The notes beneath the pieces are model-generated. The model worked only from the letters and a program-made list of their open reading frames with translations, searched no databases and was not told the origin of the DNA. From the NCBI GenBank assembly GCA_964275345.1, contig CAXYBK010000003.1, positions 496,001 to 560,000 of the forward strand: 64,000 nt of DNA. Direction: 5' to 3'. A program made the translations under genes and the position numbers. The stretch is from MED-G78 sp964275345. GTDB lineage: Bacteria; Pseudomonadota; Gammaproteobacteria; Magnimaribacterales; D2472. This document shows, in pieces, positions 26,179 to 35,946 of the stretch (the first letter of the stretch is position 1; each line of letters starts with the position of its first letter).

Positions 26179-27192
26179 ATGCAGGTTGTAAGACTGGTAA
26201 AAACTTCTGATCTTCAACAAGTTACAGAACTTATAAAAAAAACAGGCATCGGCATGACAACTATGCCAAAAAATAGAAAGGAAGTTCAAGAAAGAATTGT
26301 ATGGTCTGTTGCATCTGCAAATAAAAAAAGTGCAAATCCTAATAAAGATACTTATTTATTTGTATTGGAGAATGATAAAAAGATTATAGGAATTTCTGCA
26401 ATTTACACTTCTGTGTCTAAAGAAAAACCGTCTGTATTTTTTAAGCTTAAAAAAATTAAATTATCTTCAGATACTTATAAATTTGAAAAAGATTCTGATG
26501 TATTAAAGTTACATTTATTGCATAAGCCCTATTCAGAATTAGGAACTATTTTTATAGATCCGTCTTCAAGGGGAAGAGGGCGAGGCTCATTACTATCATT
26601 CGCAAGACTTCAGTTAATAGCAGCTCATCAAGCTAGATTTGATAAAAAAATTCTTGTTGAGATCAGAGGCTGGAAAGACAAGAATGGTAAATCATATTTT
26701 TGGGAATCTTTTAGCAAAGCCTTTTTTAATTTAGATTTTTTTAGCATAGATAGGCTAAGTTATATAGATAATCATTTCATAACTGAATCTGTTCCAAAAT
26801 TCCCTTTTATGGTTGAGCTTCTTCCTAAAAGAGTGCAAAAGGTTCTTGGTAAGGCTCATCCCAATGCTATGCCTGCTTTAAGCATGCTAGCTAAACAAGG
26901 TTTTAAAACTAATGGCTTGGTAGATATTTTAGATGGCGGTCCTTGCATGGAAGTTGATGCTAAAAAGATACCAATTGTAAAATCTTCTAATAAAGTTAAG
27001 GTTGAAGTAAAAAGATCAGTTAACTTTAGTAATTATGGTTTCATTGTAAATTTCTCTTTAAATAACTTTAGAGTTGTTAGAGAAAACTATAATTTAATAA
27101 ATAATAACACTATAGAAATATCACAAAAGACTGCAAAAGCTTTAGAAATTTCTTCAGGTGATAAAGTTAGAATAAATATTGAGAAAGGTTAA
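26179..27192 (+). CDS. astA: Arginine N-succinyltransferase
   Basis: First step of the AST pathway: succinyl-CoA plus L-arginine gives N2-succinylarginine. Family motifs: VRLVKTSDLQQVTELIKKTGIGMTTMP at the N-terminus, LHLLHKPYSELGTIFIDPSSRGRGRGSLLS containing the GNAT-type acyl-CoA loop, EIRGWKDKNGKSYFW and ELLPKRVQKVLGKAHPNA. 337 aa (E. coli 344). It overlaps astD by one base. The regulatory context is the upstream lipoprotein gene, 3 bp away. Confidence 0.95.
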   Translation: MQVVRLVKTSDLQQVTELIKKTGIGMTTMPKNRKEVQERIVWSVASANKKSANPNKDTYLFVLENDKKIIGISAIYTSVSKEKPSVFFKLKKIKLSSDTYKFEKDSDVLKLHLLHKPYSELGTIFIDPSSRGRGRGSLLSFARLQLIAAHQARFDKKILVEIRGWKDKNGKSYFWESFSKAFFNLDFFSIDRLSYIDNHFITESVPKFPFMVELLPKRVQKVLGKAHPNAMPALSMLAKQGFKTNGLVDILDGGPCMEVDAKKIPIVKSSNKVKVEVKRSVNFSNYGFIVNFSLNNFRVVRENYNLINNNTIEISQKTAKALEISSGDKVRINIEKG

Positions 27193-28607
27193 TGATTTTC
27201 ATAAACGGTAAATGGACTGAAGGAAAGGGTGCCTCATTTAGTAGTTTTTGCCCTGTGGACAATAAATCAATTTGGGATGGAGATTACGCCTCTAAAACGC
27301 AAGTCCTAAATGCTATCAGTTCTGCACATGCAGCTTTTCCAGGATGGAATAAAAGAGGACTGAATTCAAGACTAAAAATTATTAAAAGATTCTATGATCT
27401 TCTTGAGATCAACAAAGAAAAAATTAAAGATCTAATTAGTCTTGAGACAGGAAAAGAGTCTGGAGATAGTCTTTCTGAGGTTGGAGCTTCTATTGCGAAG
27501 TATCAAAATTCGATAAACGCATTTCATCTAAGAACAGGTAAAACTTCAAATTCGCTTGGAAAGAACATACAAGTTACCTGCCATAAACCTCATGGAGTTT
27601 TAAATGTTATCGGACCGTTTAATTTTCCATTTCACCTTCCAAACGGTCATATAACTCCTGCTCTAATAGCTGGTAATGTGGTTATCTTTAAACCAAGTGA
27701 ACATACTCCTTTAGTAGGAGAGTTGATGGTCAAGTTATGGCATGAAGCTGGAATTCCAGATGGAGTTATTAATCTTGTGCATGGCTCAAAAGACGTTGTA
27801 AGGAGCTTAGCTAAGCATCCAAAAACAAATGGCCTTTTATTTACAGGAGGTCATATTGCTGGAATGTCATTAAGCAAACTAATGGCCAGTTATCCTCATA
27901 AAATATTAGCTCTAGAACTTGGCGGCAATAATCCGTTAGTTGTTTGGAATACAAGAAAATTAATAAAAGCATCTGAATTAATTTTTGAATCTGCATTTAT
28001 TTCAACAGGACAAAGGTGTACTTGTGCCAGAAGATTAATACTGCAGGATTCAAAATCCTCAAAAAAGATTATTGAATTAATTAAAAAGAAATCAAAGTTA
28101 TTGTCATATACAAAATCATCTAAGGACTATTACTACGGCCCGCTAATCTCAAAAGCAGCAGTAAAAAGTTTTATCGATTTTCAAGATCTACTTATAAAAG
28201 CAGGCGGCAAAGTAATTTTAAAAGGTATGCATGTTAAATCTAAAGGTAATTATGTAACTCCATCCATAATAGATATGTCAGGAGTAAAAAAGCTTATTGA
28301 TAAAGAAATATTTGGACCAATGATTCAAATAAAATATGTCAATTCATTTTCAGAGGCTATATACCAAGCAAATAATACTTCTTTTGGTCTTTCAGCAGGA
28401 CTAATCTCTGATAAAAAAGAGCTTTTTGATAACTTTGTTAATGAAGTTTCAGCTGGAATAATTAATTTCAATACAACAACAACTGGAGCTTCTGGTAGTG
28501 CGCCTTTTGGAGGCTCAGGCATGAGTGGAAATTTAAGGCCAGCTGGCTTTTATGCAGCTGATTACTGTGCTTGGCCAGTAGCAAGTGTTATTAACGAAAA
28601 TCTTTAG
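27192..28607 (+). CDS. astD: N-succinylglutamate 5-semialdehyde dehydrogenase
   Basis: NAD-dependent aldehyde dehydrogenase acting fourth in the AST pathway, oxidising succinylglutamate semialdehyde. GKWTEGKG start, NVIGPFNFPFHLPNGHI, LELGGNNPLVVWN (catalytic Glu), STGQRCTCARRL (nucleophilic Cys) and EIFGPMIQIKYV are ALDH signatures arranged as in AstD. 471 aa, close to the ~490 expected. Overlaps astA by one base and precedes astB by 2 bp: a compact astA-D-B unit without astC or astE. Confidence 0.94.
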   Translation: MIFINGKWTEGKGASFSSFCPVDNKSIWDGDYASKTQVLNAISSAHAAFPGWNKRGLNSRLKIIKRFYDLLEINKEKIKDLISLETGKESGDSLSEVGASIAKYQNSINAFHLRTGKTSNSLGKNIQVTCHKPHGVLNVIGPFNFPFHLPNGHITPALIAGNVVIFKPSEHTPLVGELMVKLWHEAGIPDGVINLVHGSKDVVRSLAKHPKTNGLLFTGGHIAGMSLSKLMASYPHKILALELGGNNPLVVWNTRKLIKASELIFESAFISTGQRCTCARRLILQDSKSSKKIIELIKKKSKLLSYTKSSKDYYYGPLISKAAVKSFIDFQDLLIKAGGKVILKGMHVKSKGNYVTPSIIDMSGVKKLIDKEIFGPMIQIKYVNSFSEAIYQANNTSFGLSAGLISDKKELFDNFVNEVSAGIINFNTTTTGASGSAPFGGSGMSGNLRPAGFYAADYCAWPVASVINENL

Positions 28608-28609
28608 TT

Positions 28610-29935
28610 ATGTATCAGGGCGAATTTAACTTTGATGGCCTCATAGGCCCAACTCATAATTATTCTGGTCTTTCTGAAGGCAATATAGCATCTTTTAAGA
28701 ATAGCAAAAAAACTTCAAGCCCTAAAATTGCTGCTCTACAAGGCTTAGAAAAAATGAAATTATTGATTGATCTAGGTATTCCTCAGGGCATATTTTTACC
28801 TCATGAAAGACCAGACTTAAATTTTCTTCGTAGTAACGGTTTTTTAGGAAGTGAGGCAGATATTGTTGCATCGGCTGCAAAGAAATCAAACTTGTTACTC
28901 AATCAATCCTATTCAGCATCTTCTATGTGGGCAGCCAATGCGGCAACTTTTTCTCCAAGTGCTGATTCTCAGGATTCAATTGCACACATAACCCCCGCAA
29001 ATTTATTTTCTATGCCGCATAGAAGAATTGAGGCTGAATTTACATATCAGCAACTTAATATTATTTTTAATAGGTCGCATTTTAAAATTCATAAACCCAT
29101 TAATTCGTCTGATCTTATGGGTGACGAGGGAGCTGCTAATCATCTAAGAATAGCTAATCATCATCTTGATAAAGGGATTCAGATATTTGTCTACGGAAGA
29201 GATTCCTCCCAAGAAATCTCAAATGTTGTAGCTAGGCAGTCCAAAGCTGCATCAGAATATATAGCTAATTCGCATAAATTAGATATGGAACAAACATTTT
29301 TCCTAAAACAAAATATAAAAGCTATTAATAGTGGAAGTTTTCATAATGATATTGTTAGTTTATCAACTGAAAATGTATTTATTTTTCATGAAGAAGCTTT
29401 TAATGACTCTAAAAATGAAATTCAAAAAATAAGGAATGCTTTTAAAGTTGAAGATGAATGTTTCTTTATAGAAATTTTAAAAAACGATATCCCTCTTGAT
29501 ATTTTAGTCAATTCATATCTGCTAAATTCTCAATTAGTAAGAAACTCTTCAGGAGACATGACTTTTATCATGCCTACCGAAGTAAAAAATTATTCTGAGT
29601 GCACAGAATGGCTCGCAAGGATCAAAGAGAATTCTCCAATTAAAGATTTTAAATATATTGATATAAAACAAAGCATGATGAATGGAGGTGGCCCTGCATG
29701 TCTAAGATTTAAAATAGTTGTTAACGAGAATGAATTTAATAATATAAACCCTAATTTTCTTTTAACTCCAGTTTTGATTAAAAAATTAGAGTCACTTATT
29801 AAAAATTCTTATAGAGATACCTTAGAGATTAGAGATTTGGCTGATCCTGAATTAATAAATGAAAGTTATACAATTTTAGATAATTTAACCCAGATATTTA
29901 AAACTGGAAGTATTTATAATTTTCAAAAAGAATAA
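28610..29935 (+). CDS. astB: N-succinylarginine dihydrolase
   Basis: Second AST step: hydrolyses succinylarginine to succinylornithine, CO2 and two ammonia. Amidinotransferase-fold protein of 441 aa (E. coli 447). FDGLIGPTHNYSGLSEGNIAS is diagnostic at the N-terminus. SSMWAANAATFSPSADS, LMGDEGAANHLR (catalytic Glu region), NSGSFHNDIVSL (catalytic His) and MNGGGPACLRFKI (nucleophilic Cys) are all intact. Ends 5 bp from the convergent valS stop. Confidence 0.97.
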   Translation: MYQGEFNFDGLIGPTHNYSGLSEGNIASFKNSKKTSSPKIAALQGLEKMKLLIDLGIPQGIFLPHERPDLNFLRSNGFLGSEADIVASAAKKSNLLLNQSYSASSMWAANAATFSPSADSQDSIAHITPANLFSMPHRRIEAEFTYQQLNIIFNRSHFKIHKPINSSDLMGDEGAANHLRIANHHLDKGIQIFVYGRDSSQEISNVVARQSKAASEYIANSHKLDMEQTFFLKQNIKAINSGSFHNDIVSLSTENVFIFHEEAFNDSKNEIQKIRNAFKVEDECFFIEILKNDIPLDILVNSYLLNSQLVRNSSGDMTFIMPTEVKNYSECTEWLARIKENSPIKDFKYIDIKQSMMNGGGPACLRFKIVVNENEFNNINPNFLLTPVLIKKLESLIKNSYRDTLEIRDLADPELINESYTILDNLTQIFKTGSIYNFQKE

Positions 29936-29940
29936 AATTA

Positions 29941-32160
29941 TTACTCAATAATTTGCTTTTCAAACAACAATGTATGAATTTCTTCTGTAATAAAAGGAGC
30001 AAAAGGATGCATCATAACTAAAATCTTCTGGAGCATAGGTCTTAAATTTTTGGTATCGCCTGTTTTTTTACATTCTTCAATATAAACATCACAGAATTTA
30101 CTCCAAAAGAATTCATAAACTTCGTTTATAGCAAAATCTAATCTGTATTCCTGAATATTCTTTTTGATTCTTTCAGATGATTTTTTAAACTCTTCTTCAA
30201 TCCAATTATCAATATCATTAGATGGCTCAAATATTTTATTTCCATCTGGATAGCCATTAATGAATCTAGCAGCATTCCATATTTTTGTACAAAAATTTCT
30301 ATATCCTTTAAGCCTACCTAATTCAAAACTTATATCTTTAGTGTGAGTTGCTAAAGAGTAGAAGGTCATTCTTAATGCATCTGTTCCATATGATTCAATT
30401 CCATTAGGAAATTGATTTCTAGTTTTTCTTTCAATTTTTTCTGCTTTGCCCTCTTGCATAAGATTAGAGGTTCTCTTTTTCACTAGATCATCTGCAGAAA
30501 TACCATAAACCAAATCAAGAGGATCAATCACATTACCTTTAGATTTTGACATTTTTTGACCATTCTCGTCTCTTATTAAACCAGTAACATATACATCTTT
30601 AAATGGAATTTGGTTTGTAAATTCAAGACTCATCATCATCATCCTTGCAACCCAAAAGAAAATAATATCAAAACCAGTTACAAGAAGTGATGTTGGAAAA
30701 TGTTTTTTATAGTCTTCTGTATCATTAGGCCATCCCATGGATGCAAAAGGCCATAAACTTGAAGAGAACCATGTATCCAGAACATCATTATCTTGAGTCA
30801 GCTTTCTATTATCTAATTTATAATGCTCTCTTGTTTCTGTTTCATCGTAACCAACATAAACAGTCCCTTCATCATCATACCAAGCTGGTATTCTATGACC
30901 CCACCAAATTTGCCTACTGATACACCAATCTTCAATATTATTCATCCAATTAAAATATGTCTTAATCCAGTTTTCAGGATGAAATTTAATTTCACCTTTA
31001 TTAACTGCATCATTTGCTTTTGAGGCCATTTCAGCTGTTTTCACATACCATTGATGACTAAGCTTTGGCTCTATAACAATATTTGATCTTTCTCCTCTGG
31101 GAACGCTAACATGATGTTTTTCTTCTTTTACCAATAAATCCAGTTCAATTAATTTCTCAATAACCAGTTTACGAACTTTAAAACGATCTAGGTTACTAAA
31201 TGGCTCAGGTACATTATTATTTGACCATGCATCGTCATTAAAAATATTAATTGGTTTAAAATCACTGGGCACTTCTGAAGTTTTTACTACGCCCTCTACT
31301 TCATGCAAAGCATATTTTTTACCAATGTCGTAATCATTAAAATCATGACCAGGTGTTATTTTTAAGCAACCAGTCCCAAATTCTATATCTACATATTCAT
31401 CACCAATAATAGGTAATTTTCTTCCTACAAATGGCAATACAACATTTTTACCAATTAGTGATTTATATCTTTCATCTTTAGGATTTACAGCAATAGCCAT
31501 ATCACCAAACATAGTCTCTGGTCTTGTTGTTGCAACGGTAACATGGTCATTTGAGTTTTCTATTGGATATTGTATATGCCAAAGCAACCCATCTTTTTCT
31601 TGCCTTACAACTTCAAGATCAGATACAGCGGTCTTTAAAGCAGGATCCCAATTTACCAGCCTGTAACCTCTATAAATTTTATTTTTTCTATGTAGTTCAA
31701 CAAAAGCTTTGATTACAGCTTCGTTAAAACCATCATCTAATGTGAAGCGATACTTATCCCAGTCTACTGTTGAGCCAAGTCTTTTTATTTGTGATGTAAT
31801 TTTTTCTTCTGAATAATTCTTCCAAGACCAAACTTCTTCTAAGAACTTTTCTCTTCCAAGATCATTTCTAGTGATTTCTTTTTTTGCTAAATTATTTTCA
31901 ACAACCATTTGAGTTGCAATTCCAGCATGATCACTTCCAACTTGCCAATGAGCATCTTTCCCAGACATATGATTATATCTAGTATAAAAATCCATAATAG
32001 CGTATTGAAAACTATGGCCCATATGAAGAGTGCCTGTGACATTTGGAGGCGGGATGACCTGTGAGAAAGATTCTTTAGAATCTTCATTCTTAACCTTTCT
32101 CTCAGACCAAATCTTTACCCATTTCTCTTCAATCTCAGTAGGGTAATATGTCTTATCCAT
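29941..32160 (-). CDS. valS: Valyl-tRNA synthetase lacking the C-terminal region
   Basis: Class Ia synthetase charging tRNA-Val. HIGH-type TGTLHMGHSFQYAIMDF (residues ~41-57), the editing domain with TTRPETMFGDMAIAVNP, QIWWGHRIPAWY, and KMSKS (residues ~534-538) are all present. At 739 aa it is ~200 shorter than the E. coli enzyme (951). It stops just after HPFAPFITEEIHTLLFEKQ in the anticodon-binding domain, so the end of that domain and the C-terminal coiled-coil arm are missing. The next bases are already the end of convergent astB, and no frame there continues the protein. holC, usually between pepA and valS, is absent. Confidence 0.95.
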   Translation of the reverse strand: MDKTYYPTEIEEKWVKIWSERKVKNEDSKESFSQVIPPPNVTGTLHMGHSFQYAIMDFYTRYNHMSGKDAHWQVGSDHAGIATQMVVENNLAKKEITRNDLGREKFLEEVWSWKNYSEEKITSQIKRLGSTVDWDKYRFTLDDGFNEAVIKAFVELHRKNKIYRGYRLVNWDPALKTAVSDLEVVRQEKDGLLWHIQYPIENSNDHVTVATTRPETMFGDMAIAVNPKDERYKSLIGKNVVLPFVGRKLPIIGDEYVDIEFGTGCLKITPGHDFNDYDIGKKYALHEVEGVVKTSEVPSDFKPINIFNDDAWSNNNVPEPFSNLDRFKVRKLVIEKLIELDLLVKEEKHHVSVPRGERSNIVIEPKLSHQWYVKTAEMASKANDAVNKGEIKFHPENWIKTYFNWMNNIEDWCISRQIWWGHRIPAWYDDEGTVYVGYDETETREHYKLDNRKLTQDNDVLDTWFSSSLWPFASMGWPNDTEDYKKHFPTSLLVTGFDIIFFWVARMMMMSLEFTNQIPFKDVYVTGLIRDENGQKMSKSKGNVIDPLDLVYGISADDLVKKRTSNLMQEGKAEKIERKTRNQFPNGIESYGTDALRMTFYSLATHTKDISFELGRLKGYRNFCTKIWNAARFINGYPDGNKIFEPSNDIDNWIEEEFKKSSERIKKNIQEYRLDFAINEVYEFFWSKFCDVYIEECKKTGDTKNLRPMLQKILVMMHPFAPFITEEIHTLLFEKQIIE

Positions 32161-32179
32161 AGCTTTTAAAAGATATTTA

Positions 32180-33697
32180 TTACTTTAATCTTTTACTTAA
32201 TAATAATTCACTCAAAAGAGGAACGGGTCTTCCAGTTCCAGCCTTAACAGGAGAGCTATAAGATGCAGTCGCAGCAATATCTAAATGCGCCCATTTATAG
32301 TCATTAGTAAATTTAGATAAAAAAGCAGCAGCATGGATAGTTCCAGCTTCTCTACCGCCACCAATATTAGCTAAATCAGCATAATCCGTTTTAGTACAAG
32401 ACTGATGCTCATCCCATAATGGAAGTTCCCATGCTCTATCTCCAGATTCTTCTCCAGCATCAACGATCATGTCTGCAAGATGTTGATTATTGCCCATGAC
32501 ACCACTTGCATGTCTTCCTAAAGCTACAACCACAGCACCAGTTAACGTGGCCATATCAATCACGTAAGAAGGTTTGTACTTGCCAACAAATGTAAGTGCA
32601 TCACATAAGACTAATCGACCTTCAGCATCAGTATTTAATATTTCTATAGTTTGACCAGACATTGAGGTTACAACATCACCAGGTTTAGTTGCTTTTGCAG
32701 AACACATATTTTCAGCACATGCCATGACACCAACAACATTTACTTTTGCATCAAGTCTTGCAAGCGTTGACATTACTCCAAATACGGTAGCAGCACCACA
32801 CATATCCCACTTCATTTCATCCATAGCTTGAGGTGGCTTAAGCGATACGCCTCCGGTGTCAAATGTAATACCTTTCCCAACCAAGGCAACAGGCTTTTCT
32901 GATGAATTACCACCGTTATACTCAATAACCATCATTCTTGATGGCTCATCACTACCTCTTCCAACTGATAAAAAAGAACCCATTTTTAATTTTGCTAAAT
33001 CATTTTCATTAAAAGACTTAATTTTTAATTTAGGAAAATCTTTTTTCATTGCCTTAACTTTTTTCTCAATAATTCTTGGGGTGCAGTGATTTGCTGGCAA
33101 GTCTCCTAAATGCTTAGCAGTATTAACTCCCTCACCAATAGCAAAACCTTTTTTGGCAGCCTGTTTAGCTTTTGATAAATCAGAACCTGATAAACCAGTT
33201 GTTAAGATAACCAAATTTTTAAGTGATGGACTTTTAGCTGTTTTATTCTTTGTTTGTGAAAAAATGTACACATTTGATTCAATAGTCTTAGCTACCATTT
33301 CAATCAACCAATTCTCATCTTTGCCGGCAGGGTAAACATTGCCGCACATAACAGATAGATCTTTTGCTTTTAATTTATTTGCTGACTTAGCGATAGCCGC
33401 ATATGTGGACAACCATTTATGGGTAGGTGAGTCTTTTGTAAGACCCTTAACCAACATAATGCTTTGTGCTTTGGTGCCATTAACCTGCGGCAACAAAACC
33501 GAGCTACCATCATCTTTAAGATGAGTTGAAATTGATTTTGAAATATAGCCTTTAGCAGCTTTATCTAACTCTTTAAAAGCAGCATTGTTTTTTGTATCTT
33601 TATTAACTGTTATCACAAGCATTGCGGAATTTAGTGTTACTAAACTCGTTGATGTTGTATCTTTTACTAAAATATTACTTAGAACTTTGTAAGCCAT
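32180..33697 (-). CDS. pepA: Leucyl aminopeptidase (cytosol aminopeptidase)
   Basis: M17 two-zinc aminopeptidase of 505 aa (E. coli 503). The catalytic domain has GKGITFDTGGVSLKP, DMCGAATVFGVM and the signature NTDAEGRLVLCDAL with its metal ligands. The N-terminal domain is divergent and Lys/Ser-rich. In enterics PepA also binds DNA and controls carAB, which is present at 43514. Divergent from lptF with a 45-bp gap; valS follows after 19 bp. SD AGGAGA (33703-33708 on the minus strand) supports the ATG. Confidence 0.96.
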   Translation of the reverse strand: MAYKVLSNILVKDTTSTSLVTLNSAMLVITVNKDTKNNAAFKELDKAAKGYISKSISTHLKDDGSSVLLPQVNGTKAQSIMLVKGLTKDSPTHKWLSTYAAIAKSANKLKAKDLSVMCGNVYPAGKDENWLIEMVAKTIESNVYIFSQTKNKTAKSPSLKNLVILTTGLSGSDLSKAKQAAKKGFAIGEGVNTAKHLGDLPANHCTPRIIEKKVKAMKKDFPKLKIKSFNENDLAKLKMGSFLSVGRGSDEPSRMMVIEYNGGNSSEKPVALVGKGITFDTGGVSLKPPQAMDEMKWDMCGAATVFGVMSTLARLDAKVNVVGVMACAENMCSAKATKPGDVVTSMSGQTIEILNTDAEGRLVLCDALTFVGKYKPSYVIDMATLTGAVVVALGRHASGVMGNNQHLADMIVDAGEESGDRAWELPLWDEHQSCTKTDYADLANIGGGREAGTIHAAAFLSKFTNDYKWAHLDIAATASYSSPVKAGTGRPVPLLSELLLSKRLK

Positions 33698-33742
33698 TTA
33701 TGAATCTCCTTTATACTAATTACTGATAAGATAAATATTGTA

Positions 33743-34894
33743 ATGCATCATACTTCTCAAGGCATGTATAAAAAAGATATTCTTGCTAAAAGTATCAATC
33801 TCGAGGTCTTTAAGACGACTTTAGGCTGCTTATTGATATTTTTTTTACTTGTTATCGCATCTAGGCTAGTTGGCTACTATGAACAAGCTGCAGCAGGATC
33901 GATTGATCCAAGTATTATTATTCCTGTAATTGCTCTAAGGATGCCAGATTTTATAACTCTGCTTATTCCTTTATCATTTTTTCTTGGCGTACTGATCACT
34001 ACTAGTAGGCTTTATGGAGATAATGAAATTTATGCAATTTTTTCTGGGGGAAAATCTTTAATAGATATTATTAAATATTTATTACCACAAGCATTTCTTT
34101 TTTTAGTACTTACTGCCTCTTTAAGTTTAAACATAGCTCCTTATACAAAAGCTATGTCAAAAGAATTAATGGCATCTAAAAGTTTTTCAGAAAAAATTCA
34201 ATCTATTAGACCTAATGAGCTCACGGAAATAGGCAAAGGTAATTATATAAAAGCACAAAGTATTCAAGATGGAGTTCTAGAAGAAGTTATTTTTATATCT
34301 GGAGATATTGGGTCGGCAGCTTTAGTGTTTTCAAAAAAATTATTAATTTCAGATTCAAATAATATTTCAAACATTACATTTAAAGATGGAATAATTTATA
34401 CGGATGTTATAAATCCAGATCAGCAAGTTATAACAAGATTTGGCGAATTTGAATATGATTTAGATGCTAGTTCAGGCTCACCTAAAAAGGCTAGATTAAA
34501 TAAAGTTTATGACTTTGAAGAAAAATCTAAGAATGCTAGCTTTCAATGGAATCTTTCAATTCCATTAACTATTATAAATTTATTATTTTTAGGGATATTT
34601 GTTGGCAAAGCAAAACCTCGTCAAGGTCGTTTTGGTGGAATTGTTCCAGGGCTATTTATTTATATGCTCTATATTAGTTTACTGGTCGCAAGCAGAGAAT
34701 CTATGATGACTGGAGGATTTTTGTCTAGTTTTGGTTTGTGGTGGGTTCATGCATTATTCTTATTCTTGTCATTACTATATTTGTCTAAATATTATTTCAA
34801 TTTTGAATTTAATGTCTTGTCATCTAATAGCATTTCAAGAAAAACTATTATTGCAATTTTCCTCTTTATTTTATCAATATGGCTATTAGCATAA
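33743..34894 (+). CDS. lptF: LPS export ABC transporter permease LptF
   Basis: Inner-membrane permease that with LptG and LptB extracts LPS and passes it to LptC. Hydrophobic helices near residues 27-47, 65-90 and 105-125 are followed by a periplasmic beta-jellyroll (~135-265) and three more helices: the YjgP/YjgQ plan. ELTEIGKGNYIKAQS and a KAKPRQGRFGGIVPGLFIYMLY loop are family-like. 383 aa. ATG 33743 lacks an SD; ATG 33764 (MYKKDILAKS) is an alternative. Divergent from pepA, the standard placement. Confidence 0.93.
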   Translation: MHHTSQGMYKKDILAKSINLEVFKTTLGCLLIFFLLVIASRLVGYYEQAAAGSIDPSIIIPVIALRMPDFITLLIPLSFFLGVLITTSRLYGDNEIYAIFSGGKSLIDIIKYLLPQAFLFLVLTASLSLNIAPYTKAMSKELMASKSFSEKIQSIRPNELTEIGKGNYIKAQSIQDGVLEEVIFISGDIGSAALVFSKKLLISDSNNISNITFKDGIIYTDVINPDQQVITRFGEFEYDLDASSGSPKKARLNKVYDFEEKSKNASFQWNLSIPLTIINLLFLGIFVGKAKPRQGRFGGIVPGLFIYMLYISLLVASRESMMTGGFLSSFGLWWVHALFLFLSLLYLSKYYFNFEFNVLSSNSISRKTIIAIFLFILSIWLLA

Positions 34895-35946
34895 TTTCAA
34901 ATTTTGGTATATTTTCAAGATACTTGATTCAAAGAACTTTTATTATTTCTTTTTTAGTACTTTTGGTATTTGTAGCATTAGACTGTATTTTTTTAGTTAT
35001 TGCAGAAATGGAAGATATCTCTTCTACATATAATTTTAATCAATTGCTTAATTATGTGATGGGAACTCTGCCTCATAGGGCATCAACTTATCTTGAGGGT
35101 TCGTGTCTTTTAGGATTACTTATTTCAATGAGCATTTCACAGCAGGAAGGGAATCTTGGCATCATGAGATCAGGAGGGTTTTCCCCGTTAAGAATTTCAA
35201 TAATATCCTCGATTGGCGCTATTGGAATGATATTAATTTTTCTGGTTAGCGATGAATTATATTTCAAAGATATCTCGATGAATGCTGAGATTGAAAAAAA
35301 TTTCATCACATCAAACTCTGAGACTAAAAAAAATATCAGAGCAAATTGGATTGAGGATGAGGGCACATATCTCCAATATTTTATTAAAGATAGTGAAACC
35401 CTTTATGACGTATCTATTGTAAAGATTAAAAATGATAAGGCTCTATATTCTGCTAATGCGAGTGAGGCTTTAATAGAAGAAAATAGTATTAAATTTTCCC
35501 AACCATTTATTTATAAAAATTTTGAAGATAGTAAGATTTCATATCAAAAAATCCCTTTTAAATTCCCAAAAGTATTGCAGCTATCATCTCCTAATATCAA
35601 GAATATAAAACTTAGAGATCAACTAGATTACTTAAAGAATTTAGATATAACCAAAGACGGCTCATTTAAATCAGATTTAGAAAAAAATATATACAAAACT
35701 CTTTTATTGCCTATTTCAGCTCTAGCAATAATGCTTTTGGCTGGATCCTTAATGTTCGGGTCATTAAGAGAATCAACAATGGGAACTAAAATTATTTTTG
35801 GTGTAATTGGTGGTTTTATTTATGGAGTTATTCAGGACTTAACAGTAAGTATTTTTATTACATACTCGCTTAATATTTTGTTTGCAGTATTATTTCCAAT
35901 ACTTTTGGTAGTAGTTTTAAGCCTTATTTTTTATAAAAAGATCTAA
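34879..35946 (+). CDS. lptG: LPS export ABC transporter permease LptG
   Basis: Partner permease of LptF, overlapping its end by 16 bp. 355 aa with the same layout: helices at ~12-35, ~65-90 and ~100-120, a periplasmic domain (~135-260), and C-terminal helices. YLIQRTFIISFLVLLVFVALD, EGSCLLGLLISMSISQQEGNLGIMRSGGFSPLRIS (cytoplasmic coupling helix) and the LAIMLLAGSLMFGSLRESTMG region match LptG. Its stop overlaps the stop of the convergent RDD gene. Confidence 0.94.
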   Translation: MAISIISNFGIFSRYLIQRTFIISFLVLLVFVALDCIFLVIAEMEDISSTYNFNQLLNYVMGTLPHRASTYLEGSCLLGLLISMSISQQEGNLGIMRSGGFSPLRISIISSIGAIGMILIFLVSDELYFKDISMNAEIEKNFITSNSETKKNIRANWIEDEGTYLQYFIKDSETLYDVSIVKIKNDKALYSANASEALIEENSIKFSQPFIYKNFEDSKISYQKIPFKFPKVLQLSSPNIKNIKLRDQLDYLKNLDITKDGSFKSDLEKNIYKTLLLPISALAIMLLAGSLMFGSLRESTMGTKIIFGVIGGFIYGVIQDLTVSIFITYSLNILFAVLFPILLVVVLSLIFYKKI

